The notes below the pieces were generated by a model that ran no database searches, was not told where the DNA came from, and saw only the letters and a list, made by a program, of their open reading frames with translations. From Sinomonas sp. R1AF57 (GTDB lineage Bacteria > Actinomycetota > Actinomycetes > Actinomycetales > Micrococcaceae), in assembly GCF_002224485.1 (NCBI RefSeq), contig NZ_CP022463.1, forward strand, positions 3,750,808-3,814,807: a stretch of DNA of 64,000 nt. The letters run 5' to 3'. Every line of letters starts with the position of its first letter. The first letter of the stretch is position 1. The position numbers and the translations under genes were made by a program. Positions 42,511-51,357 of the stretch are shown here, piece by piece.

Positions 42511-43378
42511 CCAGCTGCACCTGCTGACGGGCGCCTATGCTCTCAACGCGCTCGACGACGACGAGCGCCGCCGCTTCGAGGGCACCCTCGCGTTCGGGGA
42601 CCCTACGGCGGAGGAGGCTCGCGAGCTCGCAGAGACGGCCGCGCTGCTCGCCGCGGGCACGACGCCGGTGGCGCCCCCGCCGGACCTCAAGGCCCGGCTC
42701 ATGGCGCAGATCGCCGTCACACCCCAGCTCGACGTCCTCGACGAGGGGTCCCGTCCCGACGTTGCGGGGTCCCGTCCCGCCGCGCCGGGCCCGGCACCCG
42801 CGGGAGCTGACTCCCAGGAGGTGACCCCCAGAGGGGGAGGTGGGGCGACGGTCGCCGACCTCGGTGAGCGCCGCCGTCGTGCGTCACGGTTCCCCTCGAG
42901 CAGCAAATGGCTCGCTGCGGCGGCCGCCGTCCTGCTCGTCGCGGCCGGAGGCGCCGGGGTGTGGGGCCTGCAGGTCCAGAAGCAGCGCGACGACGCCCTC
43001 CGCCAGCTCGCGGTCGCGGCCAACGCCCCGAGCGCGGGGATGGGCCGCATCCTCGCCGCACCCGACGCGAAGGTGCAGGAGGTCACCGTGCCCGGCGGCG
43101 GGACGATGCTCATCGTGCACTCGCAGACGCAGTCGGTCGGCGGCGTCATGACGGTGGGCATGCCCGCGACCCCGCCCGGCCACGTCTACGAGCTCTGGCT
43201 CGAGGACACCTCGGGCACCATGCAGCCCGCAGGCCTCATGCCCGGGGGCGGGGGCACCACGTGGAACGAGCTCACGGGAGGGATCGGATCCTCGACGGCG
43301 ATCGGCGTCACCGTGGAACCGGCCGGCGGCTCGCCCGCGCCGACCACGCCGCCGATCCTGGTCAAGCAGTTCTCCTGA
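42503..43378 (+). CDS. rskA: Anti-sigma-K factor RskA
   Basis: A 291-residue membrane anti-sigma factor. The cytosolic N-terminal sigma-binding domain starts LLTGAYALNALDDDERRRFE. One membrane helix lies near residues 138-156 (KWLAAAAAVLLVAAGGAGVW), and the C-terminal RskA domain follows (GMGRILAAPDAKVQEVTVPG, PPGHVYELWLEDTSG). It should hold SigK at the membrane until proteolysis releases it. A Pro/Ala-rich linker contains an in-frame repeat of GGGGTCCCGTCCCG (42745 and 42766). Confidence 0.9.
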   Translation: MDDQLHLLTGAYALNALDDDERRRFEGTLAFGDPTAEEARELAETAALLAAGTTPVAPPPDLKARLMAQIAVTPQLDVLDEGSRPDVAGSRPAAPGPAPAGADSQEVTPRGGGGATVADLGERRRRASRFPSSSKWLAAAAAVLLVAAGGAGVWGLQVQKQRDDALRQLAVAANAPSAGMGRILAAPDAKVQEVTVPGGGTMLIVHSQTQSVGGVMTVGMPATPPGHVYELWLEDTSGTMQPAGLMPGGGGTTWNELTGGIGSSTAIGVTVEPAGGSPAPTTPPILVKQFS

Positions 43379-43395
43379 AAGGTGCCGCGGCACGG

Positions 43396-43426
43396 CCGCG
43401 CCGGCTGGGAGGGGCGGCCGGCGCGG
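43396..43426. terminator. Hairpin between rskA and the APC permease gene
   Basis: CCGCGCCGGC (43396-43405) and GCCGGCGCGG (43417-43426) pair perfectly around an 11-nt loop, between two convergent stop codons. It could act as a bidirectional terminator, though no T-run is present. Confidence 0.6.
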
Positions 43427-45406
43427 TCAGCTGACGTGGATGCCGGGGCGGCGCTTCGGGTCCGGCTCGTGCTCGCGGATGATCTCCCGCACGACCGGCG
43501 GAGTGTCGCCCCGGCCCAGCAGCAGGTAGCGCATGAGGTGCGCCAGCGGGTTGCCCTCCGACCATTCGAAGTGCGCCTGGGGGAGCACACCCGTCGCATC
43601 GCGGAGCGCCAGGAGGATCGCGGCGATGGCGTTGGGCGCTGCAGGGCTCTGGACGCGAAGCACCCTGAAGACCCCGACCTCGACGCCGTGGACCTCGAGG
43701 GTGCCGCTGAACTTCGACGGGTCCGTGATGTCCACCTCGAGGAAGATCACGTCCGCGGCCCCCGGGACCGGGTTGATCTCTCGCTGCGCCAGCTCCTTCT
43801 CGGCATACTCCGCCTCATCCCGTGCCTGCGGCCGGTTCGCGATGAGGTTGAGGCGCCCGTCGTACTCCAGCGACTCGACGATGAAGCGCCGCGCGGCCTC
43901 GTCGAACACGATGCGGTCCGCGCGCAGCTCCGTGGTGCGCGTGATGCGCGAGACGAGTGAGACGACGACGATGCCCGCGATGAAGAGCGCGGAGATCGCG
44001 AGGCCGTCGGGCTTCTCGACCACGTTGTCCGCCAGCGCGTAGAGCAGGATCAGGCTCAGGACCGAGAAGGCCACGGAGGCGGCCCGCTGCCGACGGCGGA
44101 TGGCCGAAATGGTCACTGCGACCGCGCCGGAGACCATCATGGCCAGGACCCCCGTCGCGTACGCACCGGCCTGGGCGTTCACGTCTGCCCGGAATCCGAG
44201 CGTGATGAGGATGCTGATGGCCGTGTAGACGAGCACCACCGGCCTGATGTGCCGGGACCACTCGGGGGCCATGCCGTAGGAGGGCAGGTAGCGGGGCACG
44301 ATGTTGATGAGGCCTGCCATGGCCGAGGCCCCGGCAAACCAGAGGATGAGCACGCTGCTGATGTCGTAGACGGATCCGAACACCCCGCCCAGCCGCTCGT
44401 GCGCCAGGTACGCGAGGGCCCGGCCGTTGGCCTGCCCGCCCGGCTGGAACTCCTGAGCCGGGATGAGGAGGGTCGTGACGAAGCTGCTGCCGATCAGGTA
44501 GATGCTCATGATCACGGCCGCGGAGGTCAGCAGCTTGCGGGTGTTGCGGATGCGCGAGGCCATCTTCTCCTCGACCGTCTCGCCCCGGGAGGCGACGAGG
44601 GGCATCATGCTCACCCCGGTTTCGAAGCCGGAGAGCCCCAGGACCAGGAGCGGGAAGGCCAGGATGGCAGGACCCACGATCCCGGACAGCCCGCCGCCGC
44701 CGTTCAGGGCACCCCACCAGTCCGAGACGGTGACCGGATGGGCGAGCAGGTCCGCGAAGCCCACGCCGATGACCACGGCGTTGAGGCCGAGGAACGCGGC
44801 GACGAGGGGGATGGCCACGGCCACGGCCTCGGAGAAGCCGAGCAGGAACACACCGCCCAGGATCAGGAGGAGCACAACGGTGATCAGCACCGCCTTCCCG
44901 TCCAGGAGGGCATGCGGCAGCAGGGGGTTCTCGATCAGGTGCACCGAGGCATCGGCGGCCGAGAGCGTGATGGTGATGATCCAGGACGTCGCCACGAAGC
45001 CCAGGAGCACGAGGACGAACACCTTCCCGCGCCAGAAGGGCAGCAGGTCCTCGAGCATGGCCACCGACCCCTGGCCGTGCGGGCTCTCCTTGGCCACCCG
45101 GCGGTACATGGGCAGCATGCCCAGGAGGGTCAGCGCCACGATGAGCAGGGTCGCCAGGGGGGAAAGGGCGCCTGCCGCCAGGGCTGCGATGCCGGGAAGG
45201 TAGGAGAGGGTCGAGAAGTAGTCCACCCCGGTCAGGCACATGACCTTCCACCAGCTCTGCTGCCCGTGGTCCTCGGGGACCTCGGGGCCCACGGGCTGAT
45301 GGACCCGCTTCTCCAGCAGCCACCGCGTCAGGCCGCTCTGGGGCTTGGCGGGCTGAGCGGGGCCCGGCACACTTCCCGGCAATGAGTACCGAGGAGGTGC
45401 GCTCAT
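43427..45406 (-). CDS. APC-superfamily permease with C-terminal cytosolic domain
   Basis: A 659-residue transporter. About 12 membrane helices span residues 50-510 ([19 protein letters not shown] near the start, a typical APC helix 1; [16 protein letters not shown] in helix 6). A soluble C-terminal domain of about 140 residues ends in KRRPGIHVS. The family covers amino-acid and some cation transporters, and the substrate is not clear. AAGGAGA precedes the ATG at 45406. The longer frame to 45538 has no good ribosome site. Confidence 0.82.
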   Translation of the reverse strand: MSAPPRYSLPGSVPGPAQPAKPQSGLTRWLLEKRVHQPVGPEVPEDHGQQSWWKVMCLTGVDYFSTLSYLPGIAALAAGALSPLATLLIVALTLLGMLPMYRRVAKESPHGQGSVAMLEDLLPFWRGKVFVLVLLGFVATSWIITITLSAADASVHLIENPLLPHALLDGKAVLITVVLLLILGGVFLLGFSEAVAVAIPLVAAFLGLNAVVIGVGFADLLAHPVTVSDWWGALNGGGGLSGIVGPAILAFPLLVLGLSGFETGVSMMPLVASRGETVEEKMASRIRNTRKLLTSAAVIMSIYLIGSSFVTTLLIPAQEFQPGGQANGRALAYLAHERLGGVFGSVYDISSVLILWFAGASAMAGLINIVPRYLPSYGMAPEWSRHIRPVVLVYTAISILITLGFRADVNAQAGAYATGVLAMMVSGAVAVTISAIRRRQRAASVAFSVLSLILLYALADNVVEKPDGLAISALFIAGIVVVSLVSRITRTTELRADRIVFDEAARRFIVESLEYDGRLNLIANRPQARDEAEYAEKELAQREINPVPGAADVIFLEVDITDPSKFSGTLEVHGVEVGVFRVLRVQSPAAPNAIAAILLALRDATGVLPQAHFEWSEGNPLAHLMRYLLLGRGDTPPVVREIIREHEPDPKRRPGIHVS

Positions 45407-45489
45407 CGTCGTGTCTCCTTTGCGTGTCCGTCTCCCGCGCTCACTACCTGGAACACCGGCTGGTACGCGAAAGCGTATATGCGGCCACC

Positions 45490-45518
45490 CCAATCCGCCT
45501 GTGCGCCGGCTCCGAAGT
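45490..45518 (+). promoter_or_regulatory. SigK-like promoter of the DUF4383 gene
   Basis: CCAATCC (45490-45496), a 16-nt spacer, CGAAGT (45513-45518). The geometry and both boxes match the fasciclin promoter at 41045. Transcription would begin about 58 nt before the ATG at 45583. Confidence 0.6.
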
Positions 45519-45582
45519 GAGGATGCGGGCCACCGCACCGGCGCTTCGAGTCAGGGCGCCGGCCGACTCGATAGGAGCCACC

Positions 45583-46041
45583 ATGTCCACGTCAGTCCTC
45601 TCGAACCGCCGGACCGCCGTCCAGATCGCCGCGACCGCGGTGGGCGCCGTGTTCCTCCTCGTCGGGGTGCTCGGGTTCATCCCCGGCATCACCGCGGGCC
45701 CGGGGATCGGCCTTGCCGGCCACCACTCCGAGGCCTTCCTCCTGGGCCTGTTCCAGGTCTCGGTGCTCCACAACGTCGTGCACCTGCTGTTCGGCGTCGC
45801 GGGGCTCGCGCTGGGCCGCTCCGTGGCCGGTGCCAAGGGCTACCTCGCGTGGGGCGGCGCGGTGTACCTCGTCCTGTTCGTGTACGGGCTCGTGTTCGGA
45901 GGCGAGACCGCCGCGAACTTCGTGCCCCTCAACGCCGCGGACAACATCCTCCACCTCGTGCTGGGCATGGGCATGCTGGGCCTGGGCGTGGTCCTCGGCC
46001 GCACAGCTGCGGTCCGCCCGGTGCATGTCACCCACCGCTGA
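45583..46041 (+). CDS. DUF4383 membrane protein
   Basis: A 152-residue protein with four membrane helices and the DUF4383 pattern: FLLVGVLGFIPGIT, VSVLHNVVHLLFGVAGLALG and NAADNILHLVLGMGMLGLG. These small actinobacterial proteins have no known function; the paired His in LHNVVH and ILH are conserved in the family. GGAG lies 6 nt before the ATG. A SigK-like promoter upstream suggests it belongs to the same stress regulon as dipZ and the fasciclin lipoprotein. Confidence 0.85.
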   Translation: MSTSVLSNRRTAVQIAATAVGAVFLLVGVLGFIPGITAGPGIGLAGHHSEAFLLGLFQVSVLHNVVHLLFGVAGLALGRSVAGAKGYLAWGGAVYLVLFVYGLVFGGETAANFVPLNAADNILHLVLGMGMLGLGVVLGRTAAVRPVHVTHR

Positions 46042-46100
46042 CGCAGTCCGGGGCCGGGGTTGCGTTCCCCGCCCTCCCCGAGCGCTTGCGGCACCTACGA

Positions 46101-46140
46101 CGGCGGCCGGCGCCTTCCCCACGGAAGGAGCCGGCCGCCG
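46101..46140. terminator. Strong hairpin between DUF4383 gene and trpF
   Basis: CGGCGGCCGGC (46101-46111) pairs perfectly with GCCGGCCGCCG (46130-46140); an inner CTTCC/GGAAG extends the pairing in the loop. It lies between convergent genes and is likely a bidirectional terminator, although the T-run is missing. Confidence 0.65.
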
Positions 46141-46195
46141 TGACATGCCGAGCGCCATGAGCGCCCAGGCGCGCATATAACCCAGAAAGAATTCC

Positions 46196-46822
46196 TCAGC
46201 CCCGTGCGGCCGCGATGAAGGCCCGGATGAGGGCCAGGTCCTTGACGCCGCGCATCGACTCGACGCCGCTCGAGACATCGACCCCGCCCGGGCCAAGGGC
46301 CGCGACGGCCTCGGCCACATTGGCGGGGGACAGGCCGCCGGCCAGGATCCAGAAGCCCGCGGGCGCCTCGGCGAGCTCCTCGGCGCCGATACGCGTCCCG
46401 GACCCAGGGACCGCGGCGTCGAGCAGGAGCCGGTCGGAGCTCGTCCATCCCGCGGCGACCCGCGCCCCGTACTCGCCGGCCGAGAGCGCGCGGATCACGC
46501 GGAAACCCGCGGTGCGCAGCGAGTCGGCGTCGGCCTCGGGCTCGTCGCCGTGCAGCTGCACCGCGTCGACGCCGGCCTCGCGCGCGAGCCGCTCCACCTC
46601 GTCCGCGCCCTGGTGCCGCACCACCGCGACCGTCTCCACCTCGCGCCCCGCGCGGCGGCCCGCCTCCCGGGCGACCGCCACGAGCGACGCGGCGCGCGCG
46701 GCGTCGACCGTCCGGGGGCTGCCGGCCGCGAGCACGAAGCCGAGCGCGTCCGCGCCCGCCGCGACCGCCGTCTCGACCGACTCGGGCGTGGAGAGCCCGC
46801 AGATCTTCACCCACACGCTCAT
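46196..46822 (-). CDS. trpF: Phosphoribosylanthranilate isomerase
   Basis: A 208-residue TIM-barrel enzyme of tryptophan synthesis that converts phosphoribosylanthranilate to CdRP. Marks are VWVKICGLSTPESVETAVAAGADALGFV with the catalytic Cys, DAVQLHGDEPEAD, LLLDAAVPGSGTR and WILAGGLSPANVAEAV. The gene is not in a trp operon here; its ATG overlaps the stop of the AlaX-like gene by 4 nt. Many actinobacteria use PriA for this step, so a separate TrpF is worth noting. Confidence 0.9.
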   Translation of the reverse strand: MSVWVKICGLSTPESVETAVAAGADALGFVLAAGSPRTVDAARAASLVAVAREAGRRAGREVETVAVVRHQGADEVERLAREAGVDAVQLHGDEPEADADSLRTAGFRVIRALSAGEYGARVAAGWTSSDRLLLDAAVPGSGTRIGAEELAEAPAGFWILAGGLSPANVAEAVAALGPGGVDVSSGVESMRGVKDLALIRAFIAAARG

Positions 46823-47547
46823 GCGGCGTCACCCCCTGCCTGGTCACGGTGCTCGGCCTCGTAGCGGACCTTGATGGCGCCGCGCTTGACCTTGACCTCG
46901 AGGATGCGGACGCCGGCCAGGTCCGCGAGAGTGCGCACATGCGTCCCGCCGCACGGCTCGGCGTTGACGCCCTCGATCGTCACGGTGCGGTGGCCCGCCG
47001 CGTCCACGGACGCCGAGACGGCTCCGCCGCGGGCGAGCACCTCGTCCATCTGCGCCTGCAGCTCGGCCCGCACGGCGTCGCGGAGCTCGGGGATGGCGAG
47101 CTCGTGCTCGTGCCCGCTCGGGTCGAAGTCGAGCCGCGCCTGGCCTGGGAAGTGCGAGTGGCCCGAGTGCGTCCAGCCGCGCGCCTCGCCGAGGTGTCCC
47201 AGAACGTGGCCGGCCGTGTGCAGGGCAGCGTGCCGGCGGCGCAGCGCGGCGTCGACCCGGCATGCGACGCGGGCCCCGATGTCGGGCACGGTCGGGGCTC
47301 CGAGCAGCACGACGAGCCCGTCCTCGTCGCGCGCGGGGGTCACCGCTGCGCCGTCGAGCGTGCCCTCGTCGGACGGCTGGCCGCCGCCCTTGGGGTGGAA
47401 GATATTCGGTGAGACCGCGGCCCAGGGTCCGTCCTCGCCCGTCCCGGACGCGATCACGGTCGCGTCCGCCTCCGTGAGGTACGTGTCGTCGAAGTAGGCG
47501 TGGGTCTGACGGGCCTCGTCGGTCCGTGTGCTCGGGGCGGTGGTCAC
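46819..47547 (-). CDS. Alanyl-tRNA editing protein (AlaX-like)
   Basis: A 242-residue free-standing editing domain related to the second half of AlaRS. Zinc ligands are in RHAALHTAGHVLGH (H-x3-H) and in NAEPCGGTHVRTL (C-x3-H). It removes wrongly attached Ser or Gly from tRNA-Ala. The start is GTG at 47547. No ribosome site precedes it, but TAGACT ends 6 nt before the GTG, which suggests a leaderless mRNA. Confidence 0.85.
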   Translation of the reverse strand: MTTAPSTRTDEARQTHAYFDDTYLTEADATVIASGTGEDGPWAAVSPNIFHPKGGGQPSDEGTLDGAAVTPARDEDGLVVLLGAPTVPDIGARVACRVDAALRRRHAALHTAGHVLGHLGEARGWTHSGHSHFPGQARLDFDPSGHEHELAIPELRDAVRAELQAQMDEVLARGGAVSASVDAAGHRTVTIEGVNAEPCGGTHVRTLADLAGVRILEVKVKRGAIKVRYEAEHRDQAGGDAA

Positions 47548-47648
47548 TGTTCAAGTCTAGATTGCCTGCCGTGGGCAGGGTCCCGGGGCGGCACGCCGTG
47601 CACGCCAGCGCTGGTTCGCCGCGGGCGGGCATGGGTAGGGTCGAGTCG

Positions 47649-48653
47649 ATGGCGCAGACCGGCGGGACCGATGACCTGACAGCCACGGCCTACTGGACCA
47701 CGGGTCCGTGCCGCGGCGAGCTCCGACGCGAGCAGCTCCGGCCGCCGGGGGAGGGGGAAGCACTGGTGCGCACCCTGTACTCCGGGCATTCGCGCGGCAC
47801 CGAGAACCTCGTGCATACGGGCCGTGTCCCTGCCCGCGTCGCGGGGCTCATGGAGGCACCCCACCAGGAGGGCAGCTTCCCGGCGCCGGTGAAGTACGGC
47901 TACCTGTCCGTCGGCGTCGTGGAACAGGGCCCGGCCGAGCTCGAGGGCCGGACGGTCTTCTGCCTCTACCCCCATCAGGACCGCTACGTGGTCCCGGCAG
48001 CGGACCTCGTGCCTGTGCCCGACGGCGTGCCCCCGCGCCGCGCCCTCCTCGCCGGTGCTGTGGAGACCGGGATCAACGCGCTCTGGGAGGCGGGCCCGCG
48101 GATCGGCGACCGCGTCGCCGTCGTGGGGTGCGGGCTCATCGGCGCGTCGACGGCGGCCCTCCTGCGCCGCTTCCCGCTCTCCCGCCTCGAGGCCGTGGAC
48201 AGCGACCCCGTGCGCGCCGGCATCGCGGAGGCCCTGCAGGTGCGCTTTGCCTTCCCCGAGGACGCCTCGGCAGACTGCGACATCGTCTTCCACGCCTCGG
48301 CCTCCCCGGCGGGCTTGGCCCGGTGCCTCGAAATCGTGGGCGACGACGGCGACGTCATAGAGCTTTCCTGGTACGGCGAGGACGCGGTGCCGGTGCCCCT
48401 GGGCGCCGACTTCCACGCGCGCCGGCTCTCACTGAAGGCCGCCCAGGTCGGCCAGGTGGCCCTCCCGCGCCGGCACCGGCGCACCTGCGGCGAGCGGCTC
48501 GCCCTCGCGCTGAGCCTCCTCGAGGATCCCGCCTTCGACGCGCTCCTCGGCGCGGTCTCCGACTTCTCCGACCTGCCGCAGACCATGGACCGCCTCGCCG
48601 AGGGGTCCCTGCCGGGGCTGTGCCACGTGATCCGCTACCCCGGGGCGCAGTGA
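47649..48653 (+). CDS. Zinc-binding dehydrogenase-like protein
   Basis: A 334-residue medium-chain dehydrogenase without the usual Cys-rich zinc lobe. Recognisable parts are RTLYSGHSRGTENLVHTGRVP, PVKYGYLSVGVVEQG, the cofactor site VAVVGCGLIGASTAALL and GDVIELSWYGED. It is the first gene of a three-gene set with a pterin synthase-like protein and a glycosyltransferase, an arrangement seen in many actinobacteria. ATG 47649 is preferred; ATG 47631 is also possible. Confidence 0.8.
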   Translation: MAQTGGTDDLTATAYWTTGPCRGELRREQLRPPGEGEALVRTLYSGHSRGTENLVHTGRVPARVAGLMEAPHQEGSFPAPVKYGYLSVGVVEQGPAELEGRTVFCLYPHQDRYVVPAADLVPVPDGVPPRRALLAGAVETGINALWEAGPRIGDRVAVVGCGLIGASTAALLRRFPLSRLEAVDSDPVRAGIAEALQVRFAFPEDASADCDIVFHASASPAGLARCLEIVGDDGDVIELSWYGEDAVPVPLGADFHARRLSLKAAQVGQVALPRRHRRTCGERLALALSLLEDPAFDALLGAVSDFSDLPQTMDRLAEGSLPGLCHVIRYPGAQ

Positions 48654-48675
48654 CAGCAACCACGCAAGGAGCCGC

Positions 48676-49080
48676 ATGTTCAGCCTCACCGTCCGTGACC
48701 ACGCGATGATCGCCCACAGCCTGCCGCGCCCGGCGTTCGGGCCGGCGCAGGGCCTCCACGGGGCGACGTTCGTCGTCGAGCTCACCGTCCGCGCCGACGC
48801 CCTCGATGCGAACTCGACCGTCATGGACATCGGCGAGGCGTCGCAGCTGCTCGGCGCGATCCTCGACGGGATCCGCTACCGCAACCTCGACGAGCACCCC
48901 GACTTCGCCGGCCGGCTCACCACCACCGAGGTCCTCGCACAGCACGTGGCCGTCGCCGCTGCCGAGAACCTGCGACACCTCGACCACCTCTCCGCCGTCG
49001 AGGTCACCCTGCGCGAGAACCCGGATGCGTGGGCCTCCTGCACGATGGACCTCGCCCGCGGGCGGGGTACGGGCGCCTAG
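48676..49080 (+). CDS. 6-pyruvoyl-tetrahydropterin synthase / QueD-family protein
   Basis: A 134-residue PTPS-fold protein. Zinc His are expected in MIAHSLPRP and LHGATFVVEL; VMDIGEASQLLGAILDGI and LDEHPDFAGRLTTTEVLAQHVA match the family, while the catalytic Cys appears displaced. It could act on dihydroneopterin triphosphate. Because no queuosine gene is nearby, the link to the adjacent glycosyltransferase points to a modified pterin or related metabolite rather than queuosine. A GGAG ribosome site precedes the ATG. Confidence 0.8.
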   Translation: MFSLTVRDHAMIAHSLPRPAFGPAQGLHGATFVVELTVRADALDANSTVMDIGEASQLLGAILDGIRYRNLDEHPDFAGRLTTTEVLAQHVAVAAAENLRHLDHLSAVEVTLRENPDAWASCTMDLARGRGTGA

Positions 49081-49096
49081 CCCCGCGGGCCCCGCC

Positions 49097-50242
49097 GTGG
49101 ACCTGCGCCTGGTGGTTCCCGGCAGCCTCGGCTACTCCTCTGGCGGGAACGTCTACAACGCGAGGCTCGCCAGCGCGCTCGCCGCGCTCGGCGTGCGGGT
49201 CGAGACGGTCGAGGTGCCGGGCGCCTGGCCGGTCGGCTCCCCCGCGGAACGGGCGTCCCTTGCCGCCGCGCTCGGCGTCCCGTCCGCCACCGCGCACGAC
49301 GGCGCGTCCCCAGCCCGCGCGGCCGCGTCGCCGGACGCGGTGCTCGTCGACGGGCTCCTCGCGCTCGGAGCACCGGAGGAGGTGCGCGCCGCGGCGGCCT
49401 CAGGGCCAGCGCGCCTCGGGATCCTCGTGCACATGTCCCTCCCCGACGCCCCGGGCCTCACACCGGAGGGGAGGCGCCGCCTCGCTGCGCTCGAGCGTGC
49501 CTCCCTCGCAGCGCCCGACGCTGTCATCGTCCCGAGCAGCTTCGCGGCGCGCCGGCTCGCCGAGCGCTACGGGACCCGGGCACGCGTGGCGCGGCCCGGC
49601 GTCGTGCGTGCCCCCGTCTCACCGGGGAGCCTGGCGGCGGGGGCGCCTCCACACCTGCTGTGCCTCGCTGCGCTGCTGCCGGGGAAGCGGCAGCTGAGGA
49701 TCGTGCGGGCACTGGCCGGGCTGGCCCGCCTGCCGTGGACGGCGACGCTCGCCGGGCACGACGCCGCCGACCCGGACTATGCGCGCGCTGTCCGCGATGA
49801 GGTGCGGCGCCTGGGGCTCGAAGACCGCATCGAGGTGCCAGGGGAACTGCGCGGCGCCGAGCTCGATCAGGAGTGGGCGCGTGCGGACCTGACGCTGCTC
49901 GCGTCGGAGTCCGAGACGTTCGGACTGGTCGTGGCGGAGTCGCTCGCGAGGGGAGTGCCCGCCGTCGTCCCCGCGGGAACGGGCGCGGCAGAGGCGCTCG
50001 CGCTGAGCCTCGAGGGCGGACTCGGGGCCGCCGGTACGGCGGTGCGCGAGGAAGACCCTGCGGCGGGCGGGGACCCACTGCGCTCGGAGACGGCCCAGTG
50101 GCTGGCCTCAGCCGAGGTCAGGGCCCGGTGGAGGGCAGCCGCCCTGGCCGCGCGGCCCCTGCTGCCCGGATGGGACGCGGCCGCGAGGGCCGTGCTCGGT
50201 GCGCTCAGCCCCGCCAGCGCAGGGTCATCAGGAACCCGATGA
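49097..50242 (+). CDS. Glycosyltransferase family 4
   Basis: A 381-residue GT-B enzyme. The N-terminal acceptor motif VVPGSLGYSSGGNVYNARLA is followed by the hinge and a donor domain with HLLCLAALLPGKRQLRIVRAL and the late E-x7-E motif ESETFGLVVAESLARGVPAVV. The GTG at 49097 follows the pterin-synthase stop by 16 nt. Its last 38 nt overlap the convergent crgA gene. Donor and acceptor are unknown; a sugar-modified pterin is a testable idea. Confidence 0.83.
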   Translation: MDLRLVVPGSLGYSSGGNVYNARLASALAALGVRVETVEVPGAWPVGSPAERASLAAALGVPSATAHDGASPARAAASPDAVLVDGLLALGAPEEVRAAAASGPARLGILVHMSLPDAPGLTPEGRRRLAALERASLAAPDAVIVPSSFAARRLAERYGTRARVARPGVVRAPVSPGSLAAGAPPHLLCLAALLPGKRQLRIVRALAGLARLPWTATLAGHDAADPDYARAVRDEVRRLGLEDRIEVPGELRGAELDQEWARADLTLLASESETFGLVVAESLARGVPAVVPAGTGAAEALALSLEGGLGAAGTAVREEDPAAGGDPLRSETAQWLASAEVRARWRAAALAARPLLPGWDAAARAVLGALSPASAGSSGTR

Positions 50243-50510
50243 TGGCGATTCCGAAGCCGATCAGGATGTTCCAGTTGCCGATCGCCGGGACGGGGAACAG
50301 GCCCTGGGTGATGTAGAAGGCGATGATCCAGAGCAGGCCCACGATCATGAGCCCGAACATCAGGTACTTGTACCACTGCGGGGTCGGGCCGGCAGGCCTG
50401 GGCGTCCGCTTCTTCTTGCGCGGCTTGGGCTTCGAGGACTTCTTCAGGACCTTGTCCGCGCTCTTCGAGGCGCGCGCCTCGGTCTCGGGCTTGTCCGGTG
50501 AATCGGGCAC
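50205..50510 (-). CDS. crgA: Cell division protein CrgA
   Basis: A 101-residue CrgA protein. It has a basic cytosolic N-terminus (KKSSKPKPRKKKR) and two membrane helices (YLMFGLMIVGLLWIIAFYI and WNILIGFGIAIIGFLMTL) ending in R-W-R-G. CrgA connects FtsZ/FtsI and helps place the septum in actinobacteria. The GTG at 50510 has a perfect AAGGAGGA. The gene stands next to the kinase-pbpA-rodA cluster, as in mycobacteria. Confidence 0.93.
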   Translation of the reverse strand: MPDSPDKPETEARASKSADKVLKKSSKPKPRKKKRTPRPAGPTPQWYKYLMFGLMIVGLLWIIAFYITQGLFPVPAIGNWNILIGFGIAIIGFLMTLRWRG

Positions 50511-50669
50511 TGGTCCTCCTTGGCCGCCCTTCGGCTGCAGGCGGGCACGCTTGGTATCCTGCAAGCACCGCCGACGCGCCGCGGTGCTGCTGTCTGACTC
50601 GTTCTGGTAGCCAAGTCTAGCCGCCCGGGCCTGCCGGTCCCGCCCACTCCACGATTGGCCGAAACCCCC

Positions 50670-51314
50670 ATGAGCACGCGCATTCTCGTCATCGACAACT
50701 ACGATTCGTTCGTCTACACGCTGGTCGGCTACCTGCAGCAGCTCGGCGCTGAGACGACCGTGGTGCGCAACGACGATGTGTCCCTCGACGAGGCGATCGA
50801 GCTCGCCGCTGCGCGCGACGGCGTGCTCATCTCCCCGGGGCCGGGCAACCCCGCCGAGGCCGGGGTCTGCATCGAGCTCATCAGGTGGTGCGGCGAGAAC
50901 AACAAGCCCATGCTCGGCGTCTGCCTCGGCCACCAGGCCCTCGCGGAGGCCTACGGCGGCACCGTGACCCATGCCCCGGAGCTCATGCACGGGAAGACAT
51001 CCCTCGTGGAGCATGAAGGCAAGAGCGTCTTCGCCGGACTCAAGAGCCCCTTCACAGCCACGCGCTACCACTCCCTCGCGGCCCTCGCGGAGAGCATCCC
51101 CGATGTCCTCGAGATCACGGCCCACACGCACTCGGGGGTCGTCATGGGCCTTGCCCACAGGACGGCGCCGCTGTGCGGGGTCCAGTTCCACCCCGAGAGC
51201 GTCCTGACCGAGGGTGGCTACCAGATGCTCGGCACGTGGCTCGAGTCCCTGGGGCTCCGGGGCGCGGCAGCCCGCGCCTCCACGCTGAGCCCGCTCATCA
51301 CCGCCGGCGCCTGA
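50670..51314 (+). CDS. trpG: Anthranilate/aminodeoxychorismate synthase glutaminase subunit
   Basis: A 214-residue class I glutamine amidotransferase. The oxyanion strand is SPGPGNPAEAG, the nucleophile Cys is in GVCLGHQALAEAYGG, and the His-Glu pair is in GVQFHPESVLTEGGYQM. It supplies ammonia for anthranilate or aminodeoxychorismate. It lies alone between crgA and pknB, the same order as Rv0013 in M. tuberculosis, so it may serve both tryptophan and folate. The start could also be TTG 50655. Confidence 0.9.
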   Translation: MSTRILVIDNYDSFVYTLVGYLQQLGAETTVVRNDDVSLDEAIELAAARDGVLISPGPGNPAEAGVCIELIRWCGENNKPMLGVCLGHQALAEAYGGTVTHAPELMHGKTSLVEHEGKSVFAGLKSPFTATRYHSLAALAESIPDVLEITAHTHSGVVMGLAHRTAPLCGVQFHPESVLTEGGYQMLGTWLESLGLRGAAARASTLSPLITAGA

Positions 51315-51338
51315 GGACCGACGCCGCGCCTGACGGCC

Positions 51339-51357
51339 GCCGGGCCGCTGGCCCGGC
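51339..51357. terminator. Hairpin between trpG and pknB
   Basis: GCCGGGCC (51339-51346) and GGCCCGGC (51350-51357) pair around GCT, directly before the pknB stop on the other strand. It is likely a shared terminator for the two convergent units. Confidence 0.5.

Noticed and set aside
42745-42779. Direct repeat GGGGTCCCGTCCCG in rskA
   Set aside because: It is an in-frame 21-nt repeat in a disordered linker and probably has no function of its own.
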